From: Oscillibacter faecalis_A
GTDB taxonomy: Bacteria > Bacillota > Clostridia > Oscillospirales > Oscillospiraceae
Reading direction: 5' to 3'
Assembly: GCF_029218125.1 (NCBI RefSeq)
Contig: NZ_JARFXX010000010.1
Location: 1 to 64,000, forward strand
DNA: 64,000 bases
Of the stretch, positions 44,116 through 52,702 are shown in pieces; the first letter of the stretch is position 1; every line of letters begins with the position of its first letter. The translations under genes and the position numbers were made by a program. The notes below the pieces were generated by a model. That model was given only the letters and a program-made list of their open reading frames with translations, made no database searches and had not been told where the DNA came from.

Positions 44116-44971
44116 CATCCGAGCTCCCAAACACGCCATACTGGTTCCACAGACTCTCCAGCATGGAAAAGGTTTCTGCCACATCCGTTCCCATCCGCGT
44201 TGCGATTCCCACCAGCAGCGCGTTGATAAGCGACATGGGCGCTGTCATGGAATCAATAAAGGACAGCATTTCACTGGGGGCCAGCAGCGCCGTTTCCGAC
44301 AGCTGGGCCACCGGGGACTGCCGCTGATCCGTGATGGCAACGATCTCAATGCCCCGGGATTTTGCAAACTTCACGGCATTGATCGTATCTGCTGAGTACC
44401 GGGGAAAGCTGATGGCAATCATCACATCCCCCTTTCCGCTGCGGAAAAGCTGCTCGAAAATCTCGCCTGCGGCGTTTGCCTGAACCAGCGACACGTTTTC
44501 CAGCATCATCTGCATATAAAAATAGAGATACCCCGCCAGATGCGTAGAGGACCGGGCGCCGAATATGTAAATGTGCTTGGCCGCCACAATGCGCTCCACA
44601 GCGGCGCGGAACTCCCCGCGATCCTCATTTACGGCGATTTGACGCAGATTTTCCATATCCGCCTGAATGACGCTCCCTAAAATATCATCGCCGTAGCTGT
44701 TTTCCGCTGCCTGAATCCGCTGGGTGGAGGTCAGGCGGCTTCTGGCCATCTCCTGCAGCGCCTTCTGCATGGAGGGATAACCGTCATACCCCAGCTCCGC
44801 GGCAAAACGGACAACCGTTGACTCGCTGACCTCCGTCAGCTTTCCCAGCTTGCTGGCAGTCATAAAGGCCGCCTGATCGTAATGATCCAGAATATAATGC
44901 GCGATGCGCTTTTGCCCCTTGGAAAAGGCCGCCATCCGGTCTTCAATGGTATGCAGTACACTTTTTGACAT
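44108..44971 (-). CDS. MurR/RpiR-family transcriptional regulator
   Basis: The 287-residue product has an N-terminal HTH-6 domain (TASKLGKLTEVSESTVVRFAAELGYDGYP, residues about 38-66) and a C-terminal SIS sugar-phosphate-binding domain (IYIFGARSSTHLAGYLYFY; VMIAISFPRYSADTINAV). Such regulators sense phosphosugars. No sugar operon lies beside it, so its target is unclear; its overlap with the flavoprotein gene shows cotranscription. The start follows GAGGAG. Confidence 0.92.
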   Translation of the reverse strand: MSKSVLHTIEDRMAAFSKGQKRIAHYILDHYDQAAFMTASKLGKLTEVSESTVVRFAAELGYDGYPSMQKALQEMARSRLTSTQRIQAAENSYGDDILGSVIQADMENLRQIAVNEDRGEFRAAVERIVAAKHIYIFGARSSTHLAGYLYFYMQMMLENVSLVQANAAGEIFEQLFRSGKGDVMIAISFPRYSADTINAVKFAKSRGIEIVAITDQRQSPVAQLSETALLAPSEMLSFIDSMTAPMSLINALLVGIATRMGTDVAETFSMLESLWNQYGVFGSSDDE

Positions 44972-45081
44972 CGTTTACTCCTCTGCTGAAACACCTTGCA
45001 GGTCTCAGCAGAAATTTTGATTTCCGCCGGATCTGTTTTATCCATAGCTATAGTTTTTCAAAAAAGCTCAAAGCCGCATTG

Positions 45082-45110
45082 ATTATAGCACATTGCCTGC
45101 CGCTTGAAAA
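45082..45110 (-). promoter_or_regulatory. Promoter upstream of the RpiR-family gene
   Basis: Minus-strand TTTTCA (45105-45110), 17 bases and TATAAT (45082-45087). The -10 is perfect, the -35 weak. Confidence 0.5.
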
Positions 45111-45137
45111 TGGATTTTCGCTTCCATTTGCGTATTC

Positions 45138-45168
45138 CGTAAAAAATAGCCGCGGCAGGCGGCTATTT
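45138..45168 (-). terminator. Terminator after rluB
   Basis: AAATAGCCGC and GCGGCTATTT form a stem that includes the rluB stop codon, followed by TTTTTT-type sequence on the minus strand. Confidence 0.75.
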
Positions 45169-45877
45169 AAGCTCTGTTTTTCAGGTCTGCGACCTCGCGC
45201 TCCGTCAGGTAGCGCCATTTTCCAAGAGGCAGGTCTCCCAGCCGCAGTTGCTGCTCCCGCACCCGCTGGAGCCGCTGAACCTTCAATCCGCACTGTGCGC
45301 ACATCCGCCGAATCTGACGGTTGCGGCCCTCATGAATCACGATGCTGAAAACAGCCTGTCCCTCGTCCTGTCTCAGCAGCCGCACCTGTGCCGGGCGAAT
45401 CGGAAGGCCCCCGACATCCCGGACACGGGCCAGCCGCTCCGCGGCATTTTCCAGCGCGCCGGAAACCGTTACGTGGTACTCCTTCGACACCTCATGGCTC
45501 GGATGCAGCAGTCCTTGCGCCAGCACTCCGTCATTTGTCAGCAGCAGCAGGCCCTCCGAATCCATATCCAGCCTTCCCACCGGATAGATACGGCCCGCAA
45601 TGCCACGCAGCAAATCCATCACCGTTTTTCGCCCCTGCTCATCCGATACCGTTGTCACATACCCGCGGGGCTTATTCAGCATGACGTAGATCGGCTTCGG
45701 AGTGGTCTTGACCGGCACGCCGTCCACGCAGATCACATCTGTTTCCGGGTCCGCCCGCTGCCCTAATTGGGCCGCTTCTCCGTTAACGGTCACCCGGCCG
45801 GCAGTCAGATATGCCTCAGACGCCCTTCTTGAGCAAATCCCCGCCGTAGATAATATTTTTTGCAGTCGTTCTTCCAT
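45167..45877 (-). CDS. rluB: 23S rRNA pseudouridine synthase, RsuA/RluB family
   Basis: The 236-residue product has an N-terminal S4 domain (ERLQKILSTAGICSRRASEAY) and a pseudouridine synthase domain with the catalytic GRLDMDSEGLLLLTNDG (Asp104). In spore formers the gene commonly lies by scpA-scpB and dacF, as here. The precise uridine is inferred from family only. Confidence 0.92.
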   Translation of the reverse strand: MEERLQKILSTAGICSRRASEAYLTAGRVTVNGEAAQLGQRADPETDVICVDGVPVKTTPKPIYVMLNKPRGYVTTVSDEQGRKTVMDLLRGIAGRIYPVGRLDMDSEGLLLLTNDGVLAQGLLHPSHEVSKEYHVTVSGALENAAERLARVRDVGGLPIRPAQVRLLRQDEGQAVFSIVIHEGRNRQIRRMCAQCGLKVQRLQRVREQQLRLGDLPLGKWRYLTEREVADLKNRA

Positions 45878-45901
45878 TGCCGACTCCCTATGTCAATTAT
45901 T

Positions 45902-46987
45902 TCAAGCGCCGCCCTTTAACTGTCCCAGTGCGGAGGCCGCCTCCGGCAGCACTGTTCGTCCGGCCAGCAGTGCAACACGCCCGATTTCCTTTCCATCAAG
46001 ACGGAACTCCACATAGCCCAGAGTCTTTCCCGCAGTAACCGGCGCACAGGCCGGCGCGTCCCAGCAAAGCTCCGTTGTGACTTCCTCTGTCTCTGCCGTA
46101 GGCCAAGCAAAGCTGTCTGCCGCTGTCACCGGGAGCAGTGGGCCGATGCCGTTTTCCACCCTCAAATATGTGAACGTTTTTCCCCGTACCGCTAAGGTCC
46201 TCAGCGGATAGGCGGAAAAGCCGAACTCATACAGCGCCTGGTGATCCGCCCAGTCATTTCCGTCCTGCAGCGTCACCGCGATGAGGCGCTGCCCATTTTT
46301 TTCCGCGCAGCTCACCAGTGTGCGCCCCGCCGCCTTTGTATACCCGGTTTTCAGGCCGATGCAGTTGTCCATATAGCTCAGGAGCTTGTTGTGGTTGTGC
46401 ATCGTCCGTCCGCCGATAGTCACAGTTTTTGTCGATGCAATTCGCATCAGCGTTGCGTCATGAACGGCGGCTCTTGCCAGCTTTGCCATGTCCCGTGCCG
46501 TGGAATAGTGCTTTTCATCATCCAGACCGTTTGGATTGGCAAAGGATGAATTTTCCATTCCCAGCTCCGCAGCAGTCTCATTCATCAGCTTCACAAAGCC
46601 GGACACCGTTCCGCCAACGTGCTGTGCAATAGCTACCGCCGCATCGTTCCCGGAGCAGAGCAGCAGCCCGTACAGCAGCGTTTCCAGCGTCAGGGTCTCC
46701 CCCTCCTTCAAATACATGGAGGAGCCCTCTGTATAGGCGGCTTCCCTTGAGACCTTCACCGAAGCATTCAGGTCACCATGCCGGATCGCCACCAGCGCGG
46801 TCAGTATCTTTGTAGTGCTGGCAATCAGCATTTTCTGACCCGCGTTCTGCTCATAGAGCACCCGCCCGCTGTCCGCATCCACTAAAATCGCGGAAGTTGC
46901 CGAGGTCTCCGCGGCAAATGTCTGGCAAGGAAAAGCACTATACAACATCAGTATAGCAAGAACTGCACAGGAAAACCGCTGAAGCAA
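45902..46987 (-). CDS. dacF: D-alanyl-D-alanine carboxypeptidase (DacF/DacB type)
   Basis: A 361-residue penicillin-binding protein with signal peptide (residues 1-26), active-site Ser57-x2-Lys60 (ASTTK), SGN in LLCSGNDAAVAIAQ, and KTG in GLKTGYTKAAG, then a C-terminal beta domain. It trims peptidoglycan side chains, probably at the spore cortex or wall. The start is TTG at 46987 after GGGGTGATG, a weak site. The C-terminus lacks an obvious amphipathic anchor of the DacA kind. Confidence 0.9.
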   Translation of the reverse strand: MLQRFSCAVLAILMLYSAFPCQTFAAETSATSAILVDADSGRVLYEQNAGQKMLIASTTKILTALVAIRHGDLNASVKVSREAAYTEGSSMYLKEGETLTLETLLYGLLLCSGNDAAVAIAQHVGGTVSGFVKLMNETAAELGMENSSFANPNGLDDEKHYSTARDMAKLARAAVHDATLMRIASTKTVTIGGRTMHNHNKLLSYMDNCIGLKTGYTKAAGRTLVSCAEKNGQRLIAVTLQDGNDWADHQALYEFGFSAYPLRTLAVRGKTFTYLRVENGIGPLLPVTAADSFAWPTAETEEVTTELCWDAPACAPVTAGKTLGYVEFRLDGKEIGRVALLAGRTVLPEAASALGQLKGGA

Positions 46988-47030
46988 GCATCATCACCCC
47001 AAACGCTGAGATGCCTTTAGTATACCCAGC

Positions 47031-47423
47031 TCAGACGATTTCCCCATCTTCTTTTTTATCGAAAAATTTTCCGATTTTGTCTACGATATCCGGCGCCATA
47101 TCCACAATACGGTCCACAGTGGACACCGGCGGCACCGCCACCGGCATGACACGCGTTGTTCCGTCCTTGATAACCAGAAAGGCCACTGGGTCGATCTTCA
47201 CACCGGCGCCGCCGCCACCGCCGAAATTGTCCTTCCCCTGCTTACCGTAATCTCCGCCGCCGCTTCCAAAGCCGAAGCTGACGCGGGAGATTGGAATCAG
47301 GGTCACACCATCCGGCGTGGTGATGGGCGCACCCACGATATTATTGGCATCCACCATTTCGTGCACCTTTTCCATGGTAGAATCCATCAGGTCACGCAGC
47401 GGACTTTTCTTTTCCATTTCCAT
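47031..47423 (-). CDS. ytfJ: GerW/YtfJ-family sporulation protein
   Basis: The 130-residue product has the family core DANNIVGAPITTPDGVTLIPISRVSFGFGSGGGDYG, a glycine-rich stretch and VAFLVIKDGTTRVMPV. In Bacillus YtfJ/GerW is needed for germination by some receptors. It overlaps the end of the DUF2953 gene, its usual partner. Confidence 0.92.
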   Translation of the reverse strand: MEMEKKSPLRDLMDSTMEKVHEMVDANNIVGAPITTPDGVTLIPISRVSFGFGSGGGDYGKQGKDNFGGGGGAGVKIDPVAFLVIKDGTTRVMPVAVPPVSTVDRIVDMAPDIVDKIGKFFDKKEDGEIV

Positions 47424-48060
47424 CTGTCATTCCATCCTTTCCGGCAGGCCGTTGTTGTTTTTTCTTCTTCAAATAGGTCAGAAGCCACCGCAGAGCGGGT
47501 ATCGCCAGCGTCAGTCCGATTCGCACCAGCGTGCCGATACGGGCGGACAGGCCCACCTGACCGGAGGCCCTTACCATCTCTGCGGAAAAATCTATGTCGA
47601 TATGAATACGCGGATGTGGGAGCACCAATAGCTGCTCCAGCGCCGGAACAACGGTCCAGACCGTCCCCTGAAGTGTACCGTACTGCTGCGCCGCGTCTGC
47701 CGGTTCCTCCTGTCCGCCTAAAACAACGGACAACTCCATCGGGTCAATACGAATCCCCCGGCGGCTGCGCCCCAATGCTTTTTTTATGCTGGGCCACAAG
47801 ACACCCGCCGCCTCGCGCACATCGGAAAACGTCGGCTTTGGAAACGCTTGTTTCTTCCCTTTTGCGCTCTGCGGCGGCTTTCGCTTCGGCTTTTGCTTTT
47901 CTTTTGCCCGTTTTTTCTCCGGAAATACCTGGAAACGAAAAACACCAAGCCGGACCGTCACGATCAGTTCATTTCCGAACCTGACCAGCACACCGACCCG
48001 GATGAGGCACAGCAATAGCAGCAGCACCGCCAGAACAGCGAATATCCATAAGGCCGCCAC
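47392..48060 (-). CDS. DUF2953 family membrane-anchored protein
   Basis: A 222-residue protein with one N-terminal membrane segment (residues about 3-21), a Lys-rich linker (KKRAKEKQKPKRK) and a C-terminal domain with TLQGTVWTVVPALEQLL and IDIDFSAEMVRASGQVGL. DUF2953 genes usually pair with ytfJ in spore formers; function unknown. I use the GTG at 48060 with GAGGAGG upstream. Confidence 0.85.
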   Translation of the reverse strand: MAALWIFAVLAVLLLLLCLIRVGVLVRFGNELIVTVRLGVFRFQVFPEKKRAKEKQKPKRKPPQSAKGKKQAFPKPTFSDVREAAGVLWPSIKKALGRSRRGIRIDPMELSVVLGGQEEPADAAQQYGTLQGTVWTVVPALEQLLVLPHPRIHIDIDFSAEMVRASGQVGLSARIGTLVRIGLTLAIPALRWLLTYLKKKKQQRPAGKDGMTDGNGKEKSAA

Positions 48061-48086
48061 AGCCGCACCTCCTCTCAAAATCAGGA

Positions 48087-48701
48087 TTACACTTCCTCGG
48101 TGCGCTCCGTATCCGGCTCCACACCCTCAGCGGCATCCACCACCTCGCCGACTTCGTTCAGCCGCATCTGGCCATCATTTCCCATATCCGGCATGGCCGG
48201 GAGTTCATCAAGGCTGCTCAGATGGAACGAGCGCAAAAATTGCTTTGTTGTGCGGTACTGCCGGGGACGCCCCGGCACCTGAAGCCGTCCGCATTCCTCG
48301 ATCATGCCTCTATCTATCAGCAGACTCATGGTATATGAGCTGTCAACGCCACGAATTTGGTCCACATAGGCCCGTGTGACCGGCTGATAATACGCGATGA
48401 TGGTCAGTACCTCCAACGCGGGCTGGCTCAGCTTGGCGGGTTTTCGGATTTCAAACGCCCTGCGAATCGCCTCCGCATAATCGGGGGCAGAGCAAAGCTG
48501 CCAGCAGTCCTCAATTTTCAAAAGCCGCATTCCCCGGCGCTCATAGGCATAGTAATCCATCAGCCCTTGTAAAATGCGCTCCGCCGTAAGCCGGTCAATT
48601 GCAAGAGCCACGCAGATGCGCTCAATGTTCACCGGCTCTCCCGACGCGAACAAGATGCTCTCCACTGCGGCTTCCATTTCTTTTTTATCCATGTCGGCCA
48701 T
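48087..48701 (-). CDS. scpB: Chromosome segregation protein ScpB
   Basis: The 204-residue product has two winged-helix domains (MEAAVESILFASGEPVN; LSQPALEVLTIIAYYQPVTRAYVDQIRG) and an acidic C-terminus. It bridges ScpA in the SMC condensin complex. The start follows AAGGAG, 12 bases after scpA. Confidence 0.94.
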   Translation of the reverse strand: MADMDKKEMEAAVESILFASGEPVNIERICVALAIDRLTAERILQGLMDYYAYERRGMRLLKIEDCWQLCSAPDYAEAIRRAFEIRKPAKLSQPALEVLTIIAYYQPVTRAYVDQIRGVDSSYTMSLLIDRGMIEECGRLQVPGRPRQYRTTKQFLRSFHLSSLDELPAMPDMGNDGQMRLNEVGEVVDAAEGVEPDTERTEEV

Positions 48702-48712
48702 GGTCCCTCTCC

Positions 48713-49495
48713 TTAGATGGTCAAATTCTCCGGCACAGTCCCCTCCTGCCGGACGGTGCAATCCGTCTCAGAGCCCGTCAGGCGCAGGACACGCGCCTTG
48801 CATAGCTCCAGCACCGCCAAAAAGGTAGCCACAACCTCGCTGCGGCTCCGGTTTCCCCGGAACAGGAAATGGAACGTCATCACGCCGCCCGCTTTCAGCC
48901 TTTGCAGAATCTCCCGCGCCTTGCTCTCCACCGGATATGGCTCATGCTGCACAATGTCCCGGAAGGACGCCCTGGGCGGCGGCAGCTTCCGCTCCGCACG
49001 GCTCTGAAGCTCCGCCATCGCCAAAATCAGGTCTCCCGGCTGGTGGCTGTACTCATAGACCTTGCCACGCTTCACCGGCTCCGGACCGCGGGTCATAATG
49101 TTCCGGCCAAATTCGCTCAACGGCTCCAATCGCTGGCTCACAGCCTTGACTTGTGCGTATTTTTCATTGCGCCGCCGCTCCTCCAAGGATTGAAGCAGCG
49201 CATCCATTTCGCTTTTGGCCTCCTCATCCTCAATGGACAGCAGCATCCGGGTCTTGAGATACACCAGATGAGACGCCATAATGACAAATTCGCTGGCCAC
49301 CTCCAGATCCATTTTCTGTCGCTGCTCCAGCCACGCAATGTACTGGTCGCAGATCAGGGAAATGGAAATATCCTGTATTTCCAACTTATTTTTCCCCAGA
49401 AGAAACAGAATCAAATCCAGCGGGCCTTCAAAATCCTGCATCTCCTCCGTCCGGGAGTGAACCACCTTTTCCAATTTGAATACAGGACTTTCCAA
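48713..49495 (-). CDS. scpA: Chromosome segregation protein ScpA
   Basis: The kleisin subunit of the SMC-ScpAB condensin. The 260-residue product has the N-terminal FEGPLDLILFLLGKNKLEIQDI and a C-terminal winged helix with VMTFHFLFRGNRSRSEVVATFLAVLELCK. The start is TTG at 49495, after GAGAGG. Confidence 0.94.
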   Translation of the reverse strand: MESPVFKLEKVVHSRTEEMQDFEGPLDLILFLLGKNKLEIQDISISLICDQYIAWLEQRQKMDLEVASEFVIMASHLVYLKTRMLLSIEDEEAKSEMDALLQSLEERRRNEKYAQVKAVSQRLEPLSEFGRNIMTRGPEPVKRGKVYEYSHQPGDLILAMAELQSRAERKLPPPRASFRDIVQHEPYPVESKAREILQRLKAGGVMTFHFLFRGNRSRSEVVATFLAVLELCKARVLRLTGSETDCTVRQEGTVPENLTI

Positions 49496-49507
49496 AACCG
49501 ATACCTC

Positions 49508-50167
49508 TCAATAAAAAATGTTGAACAGCACCTCATACACGCGGTAGATCGCGTTTCCCAGCAGGTTGCCGCCCAGCCCCAGCCATGTAATCGCCAGCAG
49601 GAGCAGCAGACCATAACGCTCATAGCGCATGAGCTTTCCATAGGCGTCATCCGGCAGAAGAACTGCCACTACCTTGGACCCATCCAGTGGTGGGAGAGGA
49701 ATCAGGTTGAAAATCCCCATACCCACCGACATCGGCACCACGGTGTATAGACACCAGTTGAACAGCGTATTCATTCCATCGCTGTAGGGTGCGTAAAGAT
49801 AGATGACCCGGCTGATGCCCAAAAACAGAATTGCCAGCAGAATATTGGAAATCGGACCGGCCAGAGCGGTGATGGCCATTCCCTGCTTCGGCTTGCGGAA
49901 ATAATTAGGGTTGACCGGCACAGGCTTCGCCCAGCCAAAGCCCGCCACAAACATCAGCGCCAAGCCGAACCAATCTATGTGGCGCAGCGGGTTCAGGGAA
50001 AGGCGGTGCATGGACTTTGCCGTGGGGTCTCCCAAGGCCAGAGCCGCCAAGCCGTGACAGGTCTCATGGACTGTCAGACACAGGAACACTGCCGCCACGC
50101 GGAGCACCGCATCGGTGAGAGAGGAAAAATCCATAGCCTGAAATAAATTTTGCAGATAATGCAGCAT
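49508..50167 (-). CDS. Site-2-type M50 membrane metalloprotease
   Basis: A 219-residue membrane protein with zinc motif HETCH (His34, Glu35, His38) in its first long helix, NPLRHIDW, FGWAKPVPVN, and the second-half motif NLIPLPPLDGSK supplying the Asp ligand. It belongs to the YwhC-like rhomboid-sized M50 group commonly found before scpA. Its substrate is unknown. It heads the operon running to rluB. Confidence 0.9.
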   Translation of the reverse strand: MLHYLQNLFQAMDFSSLTDAVLRVAAVFLCLTVHETCHGLAALALGDPTAKSMHRLSLNPLRHIDWFGLALMFVAGFGWAKPVPVNPNYFRKPKQGMAITALAGPISNILLAILFLGISRVIYLYAPYSDGMNTLFNWCLYTVVPMSVGMGIFNLIPLPPLDGSKVVAVLLPDDAYGKLMRYERYGLLLLLAITWLGLGGNLLGNAIYRVYEVLFNIFY

Positions 50168-50211
50168 AGTAACTCCAATTTGTCAAACACATACAAATCC
50201 AAATTAAAGTA

Positions 50212-50240
50212 ATTATACCATTTCACCGGTCAGAATACAA
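50212..50240 (-). promoter_or_regulatory. Promoter of the M50-scpA-scpB operon
   Basis: Minus-strand TTGTAT (50235-50240), 17 bases and TATAAT (50212-50217). Confidence 0.7.
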
Positions 50241-50294
50241 GGGAATCCGGGAAAGTCTCTTTTTTAAAGGTCAGGCAGGCCGCAGCAGTAAAAC

Positions 50295-50320
50295 AAAAGC
50301 AGCCGTTTCCGGCTGCTTTT
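50295..50320 (-). terminator. Terminator after tsf
   Basis: AAAAGCAGCCG and CGGCTGCTTTT enclose GAAA, then TTTTA on the minus strand. Confidence 0.85.
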
Positions 50321-50351
50321 GCGCTTCATAAACTTATCCGGTAAAGGCCGA

Positions 50352-51272
50352 TTAGCCCTTGACCATCTTGGCGATCTCCTCAGCGAAGTTCTCCTGCTTC
50401 TTCTCGATGCCTTCGCCCTTCTCAAAGCGGATGGCGTCCACGAAGGTGATCTTGCCGCCCAACTTCTTGGCAGCATCGGCAAGATACTGCTCCACAGTGC
50501 CGGTGAACACATCGCCGCGGACAAACTCCTGCTGCAGCAGGCAGTTCTCAGAGTAGAACTTGTTCATCTTACCCATGACGATCTTCTCGCGGACCTGCTC
50601 GGGCTTGTTAGCCATCTTGGGATCGTTCTCCATCTGGACCATCATGATCTTCTTTTCCTCGTCCAGCACGTCCTGAGAAACCTGAGACTTGTCCCAGAAA
50701 CGGGGATTCAGAGCGGCGATCTGCATAGCAACGTCCTTACCGGCGGCAGTGGCGTCAATATCGCCCTCCACCTTCAGGTTCACCAGCACGCCGATCTTGC
50801 CGCCGGCGTGGATATAGGGAACAGATACACCCTCGGTGAAGATAGCAAAGCGGCGGACCTTGATGTTCTCGCCGATGACGAGGACCATCTCCTGCTGCTG
50901 CTGCTCAACAGTCAGGTCGGTGCCGTTGTACTTGCAGGCCATCAGGGCCTCCAAGTCGGCGGGCTTGTTGGCGGCCACGGTAGCGGCAACGCCCTTCACG
51001 AAGTCCACAAACTTCTCGTTCTTGCCCACGAAGTCGGTCTCGGCGTTGACCTCAACGACCACGCCCACGCCATCAATCACAGCGGCATAGGCCATGCCCT
51101 CGGCAGCCACGCGGCCGGCCTTCTTGGCGGAGGCGGCCAGGCCCTTTTCACGTAGGAACTCAACGGCCTTGTCCATATCGCCATCGGAAGCGGTCAGAGC
51201 CTTTTTGCAGTCCATCATGCCCACGCCGGTCATTTCGCGCAGGTTCTTAACATCAGCAGCGGTAAAAGCCAT
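50352..51272 (-). CDS. tsf: Translation elongation factor Ts
   Basis: Recycles EF-Tu by nucleotide exchange. The 306-residue product starts MAFTAADVKNLREMTGVGMMDCKKAL, has the TDFVGKNEKF signature, and two core subdomains. It follows rpsB by 57 bases, the universal order. Confidence 0.96.
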   Translation of the reverse strand: MAFTAADVKNLREMTGVGMMDCKKALTASDGDMDKAVEFLREKGLAASAKKAGRVAAEGMAYAAVIDGVGVVVEVNAETDFVGKNEKFVDFVKGVAATVAANKPADLEALMACKYNGTDLTVEQQQQEMVLVIGENIKVRRFAIFTEGVSVPYIHAGGKIGVLVNLKVEGDIDATAAGKDVAMQIAALNPRFWDKSQVSQDVLDEEKKIMMVQMENDPKMANKPEQVREKIVMGKMNKFYSENCLLQQEFVRGDVFTGTVEQYLADAAKKLGGKITFVDAIRFEKGEGIEKKQENFAEEIAKMVKG

Positions 51273-51329
51273 AATCTTTTTCCTCCAATTTATGATAGTA
51301 TCGGAGCTTACGCTCCTGCAAAGTCTTAA

Positions 51330-52055
51330 TTATTCAGCAGCGGGGGCCTCAGCAGCCTCGTCCATCTGCTCGCCCTGCTTGCCCTCCAGCACGGCGTTAG
51401 CCATGACGGAAGCAATCAGCTTGATGGCGCGGATAGCGTCATCGTTGCCGGGAATGACATAATCGATCTCATCGGGATCGCAGTTGGTATCGGCAATGGC
51501 TACCACGGGGATACCCAGCTTGTGGGCCTCGGCAATGGCGTTGCGCTCCTTGCGGGTATCAACGATGAACAGAGCGCCGGGCAGCTTCTTCATTTCCTTC
51601 ACGCCGCCGAGATACTTCTCCAGCTTCTCGATCTCGCCCAGATGCTTCATGACTTCCTTCTTGGGCAGCATATCGAAGGTGCCGTCAGTCTGCATGGCCT
51701 TCAGCTGATTCAGACGGTCCACGCGGGTACGCATGGTCTTGAAGTTGGTCATCATGCCGCCCAGCCAACGAGCGTTCACATAATACTGACCGCAGCGGGT
51801 AGCCTCCTCCTTGATGGCCTCCTGCGCCTGCTTCTTGGTGCCGACAAACAGCAGAGACTGGCCGTTCTCAGAGAGCTGGCGAACGAAAGTATAGGCCTCC
51901 TCCAGCTTCTTCACGGTCTTCTGCAGGTCGATGATATAGATGCCGTTGCGCTCCGTGTAGATATAGGGAGCCATCTTGGGGTTCCAGCGACGGGTCTGGT
52001 GACCGAAATGGACGCCTGCTTCCAGCAGGGACTTCATGGATACAACGCTTGCCAT
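51330..52055 (-). CDS. rpsB: 30S ribosomal protein S2
   Basis: The 241-residue product starts with MKSLLEAGVHFGHQTRRWNPKM and has FVGTKKQAQEAI, VNARWLGGMMTNF and PGNDDAIRAIKLI. It ends in a short acidic, Glu/Ala-rich tail. The leader of about 110 bases from its promoter has small stems, CCGCA/TGCGG and CCCGTTT/AAACGGG, which could serve S2 autoregulation but match no leader I know. Confidence 0.96.
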   Translation of the reverse strand: MASVVSMKSLLEAGVHFGHQTRRWNPKMAPYIYTERNGIYIIDLQKTVKKLEEAYTFVRQLSENGQSLLFVGTKKQAQEAIKEEATRCGQYYVNARWLGGMMTNFKTMRTRVDRLNQLKAMQTDGTFDMLPKKEVMKHLGEIEKLEKYLGGVKEMKKLPGALFIVDTRKERNAIAEAHKLGIPVVAIADTNCDPDEIDYVIPGNDDAIRAIKLIASVMANAVLEGKQGEQMDEAAEAPAAE

Positions 52056-52172
52056 AGTTTGATTTCCTCCAAAATTTTAGTTTGTACCTCTGGCTGCCTC
52101 CTCCCCTCTGCTAACCCGTTTTTTATAAACGGGCACAAACAAAGAGTCCGCAGCCATGCGGAATGCTGAATT

Positions 52173-52201
52173 ATTGTAGCACAGTAAAAATACGATTGCA
52201 A
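52173..52201 (-). promoter_or_regulatory. Promoter of rpsB-tsf
   Basis: Minus-strand TTGCAA (52196-52201), 17 bases and TACAAT (52173-52178). Confidence 0.7.
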
Positions 52202-52229
52202 GGATTATTTTCAAAAAATGCGAAAAAAT

Positions 52230-52266
52230 GCGTGGAAATTTCGGATAAATGCCGAAATTTCCACGC
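52230..52266 (-). terminator. Terminator after the ylmC-like gene
   Basis: GCGTGGAAATTTCGG and its exact complement enclose a seven-base loop, then TTTTTT on the minus strand. It separates this gene from the rpsB promoter. Confidence 0.88.
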
Positions 52267-52281
52267 CGAACGGGGTCATTA

Positions 52282-52560
52282 TCAGAATTTTTTCCGCCGT
52301 TTCCGCTCCAGAGCCGGGTCCCGGCGCTGAATAGGCTTATCGATGAGAATGATGTCATCTCCGATTCTCTGGATACAGTCCCACGGAATATAATACTCCT
52401 CTCCCTTGCCGAACAGTCCGAAAAAGCGGGCGGGGCCGAATACGATCAATGCCGCTGTCTGCCCCTCCGGCAGATGAAGCTCCACATCGCCCACAAAGCC
52501 CAGACGTCCGCCGTCCGAAACGTTGATGACCTCTTTTCGCCGCAGCTCCCGCATTCTCAT
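52282..52560 (-). CDS. ylmC: YlmC/YmxH-family PRC-barrel protein
   Basis: A 92-residue PRC-barrel protein: MRMRELRRKEVINVSDGGRLGFVGDV at the start, YYIPWDCIQRIGDDIILID at the end, then a basic tail. It is called a sporulation protein because it is conserved in spore formers, but its role is unclear. It is divergent from sigG, which supports that link. Confidence 0.9.
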   Translation of the reverse strand: MRMRELRRKEVINVSDGGRLGFVGDVELHLPEGQTAALIVFGPARFFGLFGKGEEYYIPWDCIQRIGDDIILIDKPIQRRDPALERKRRKKF

Positions 52561-52636
52561 ACGCGCCGCCTCCCCTCAAAACAGGCTATGCAGGAAACGG
52601 ACTGTCCCATGTCTGCAAAAATAGCAGCCTGCTTCC

Positions 52637-52666
52637 GTATAGGAAAAACCGGGAGCGGCAATACTG
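52637..52666 (+). promoter_or_regulatory. Sigma-F promoter of sigG
   Basis: GTATA (52637-52641), 15 bases and GGCAATACTG (52657-52666) agree with the sigma-F pattern (-35 GYATA, -10 GGnnAnAHTR). Transcription would start about 30 bases before the sigG GTG. In Bacillus sigG is first read by sigma-F. Confidence 0.6.
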
Positions 52667-52702
52667 TTTCTGTTGACTTTGAACAGCGGGAGGCGTTTCG
52701 AG

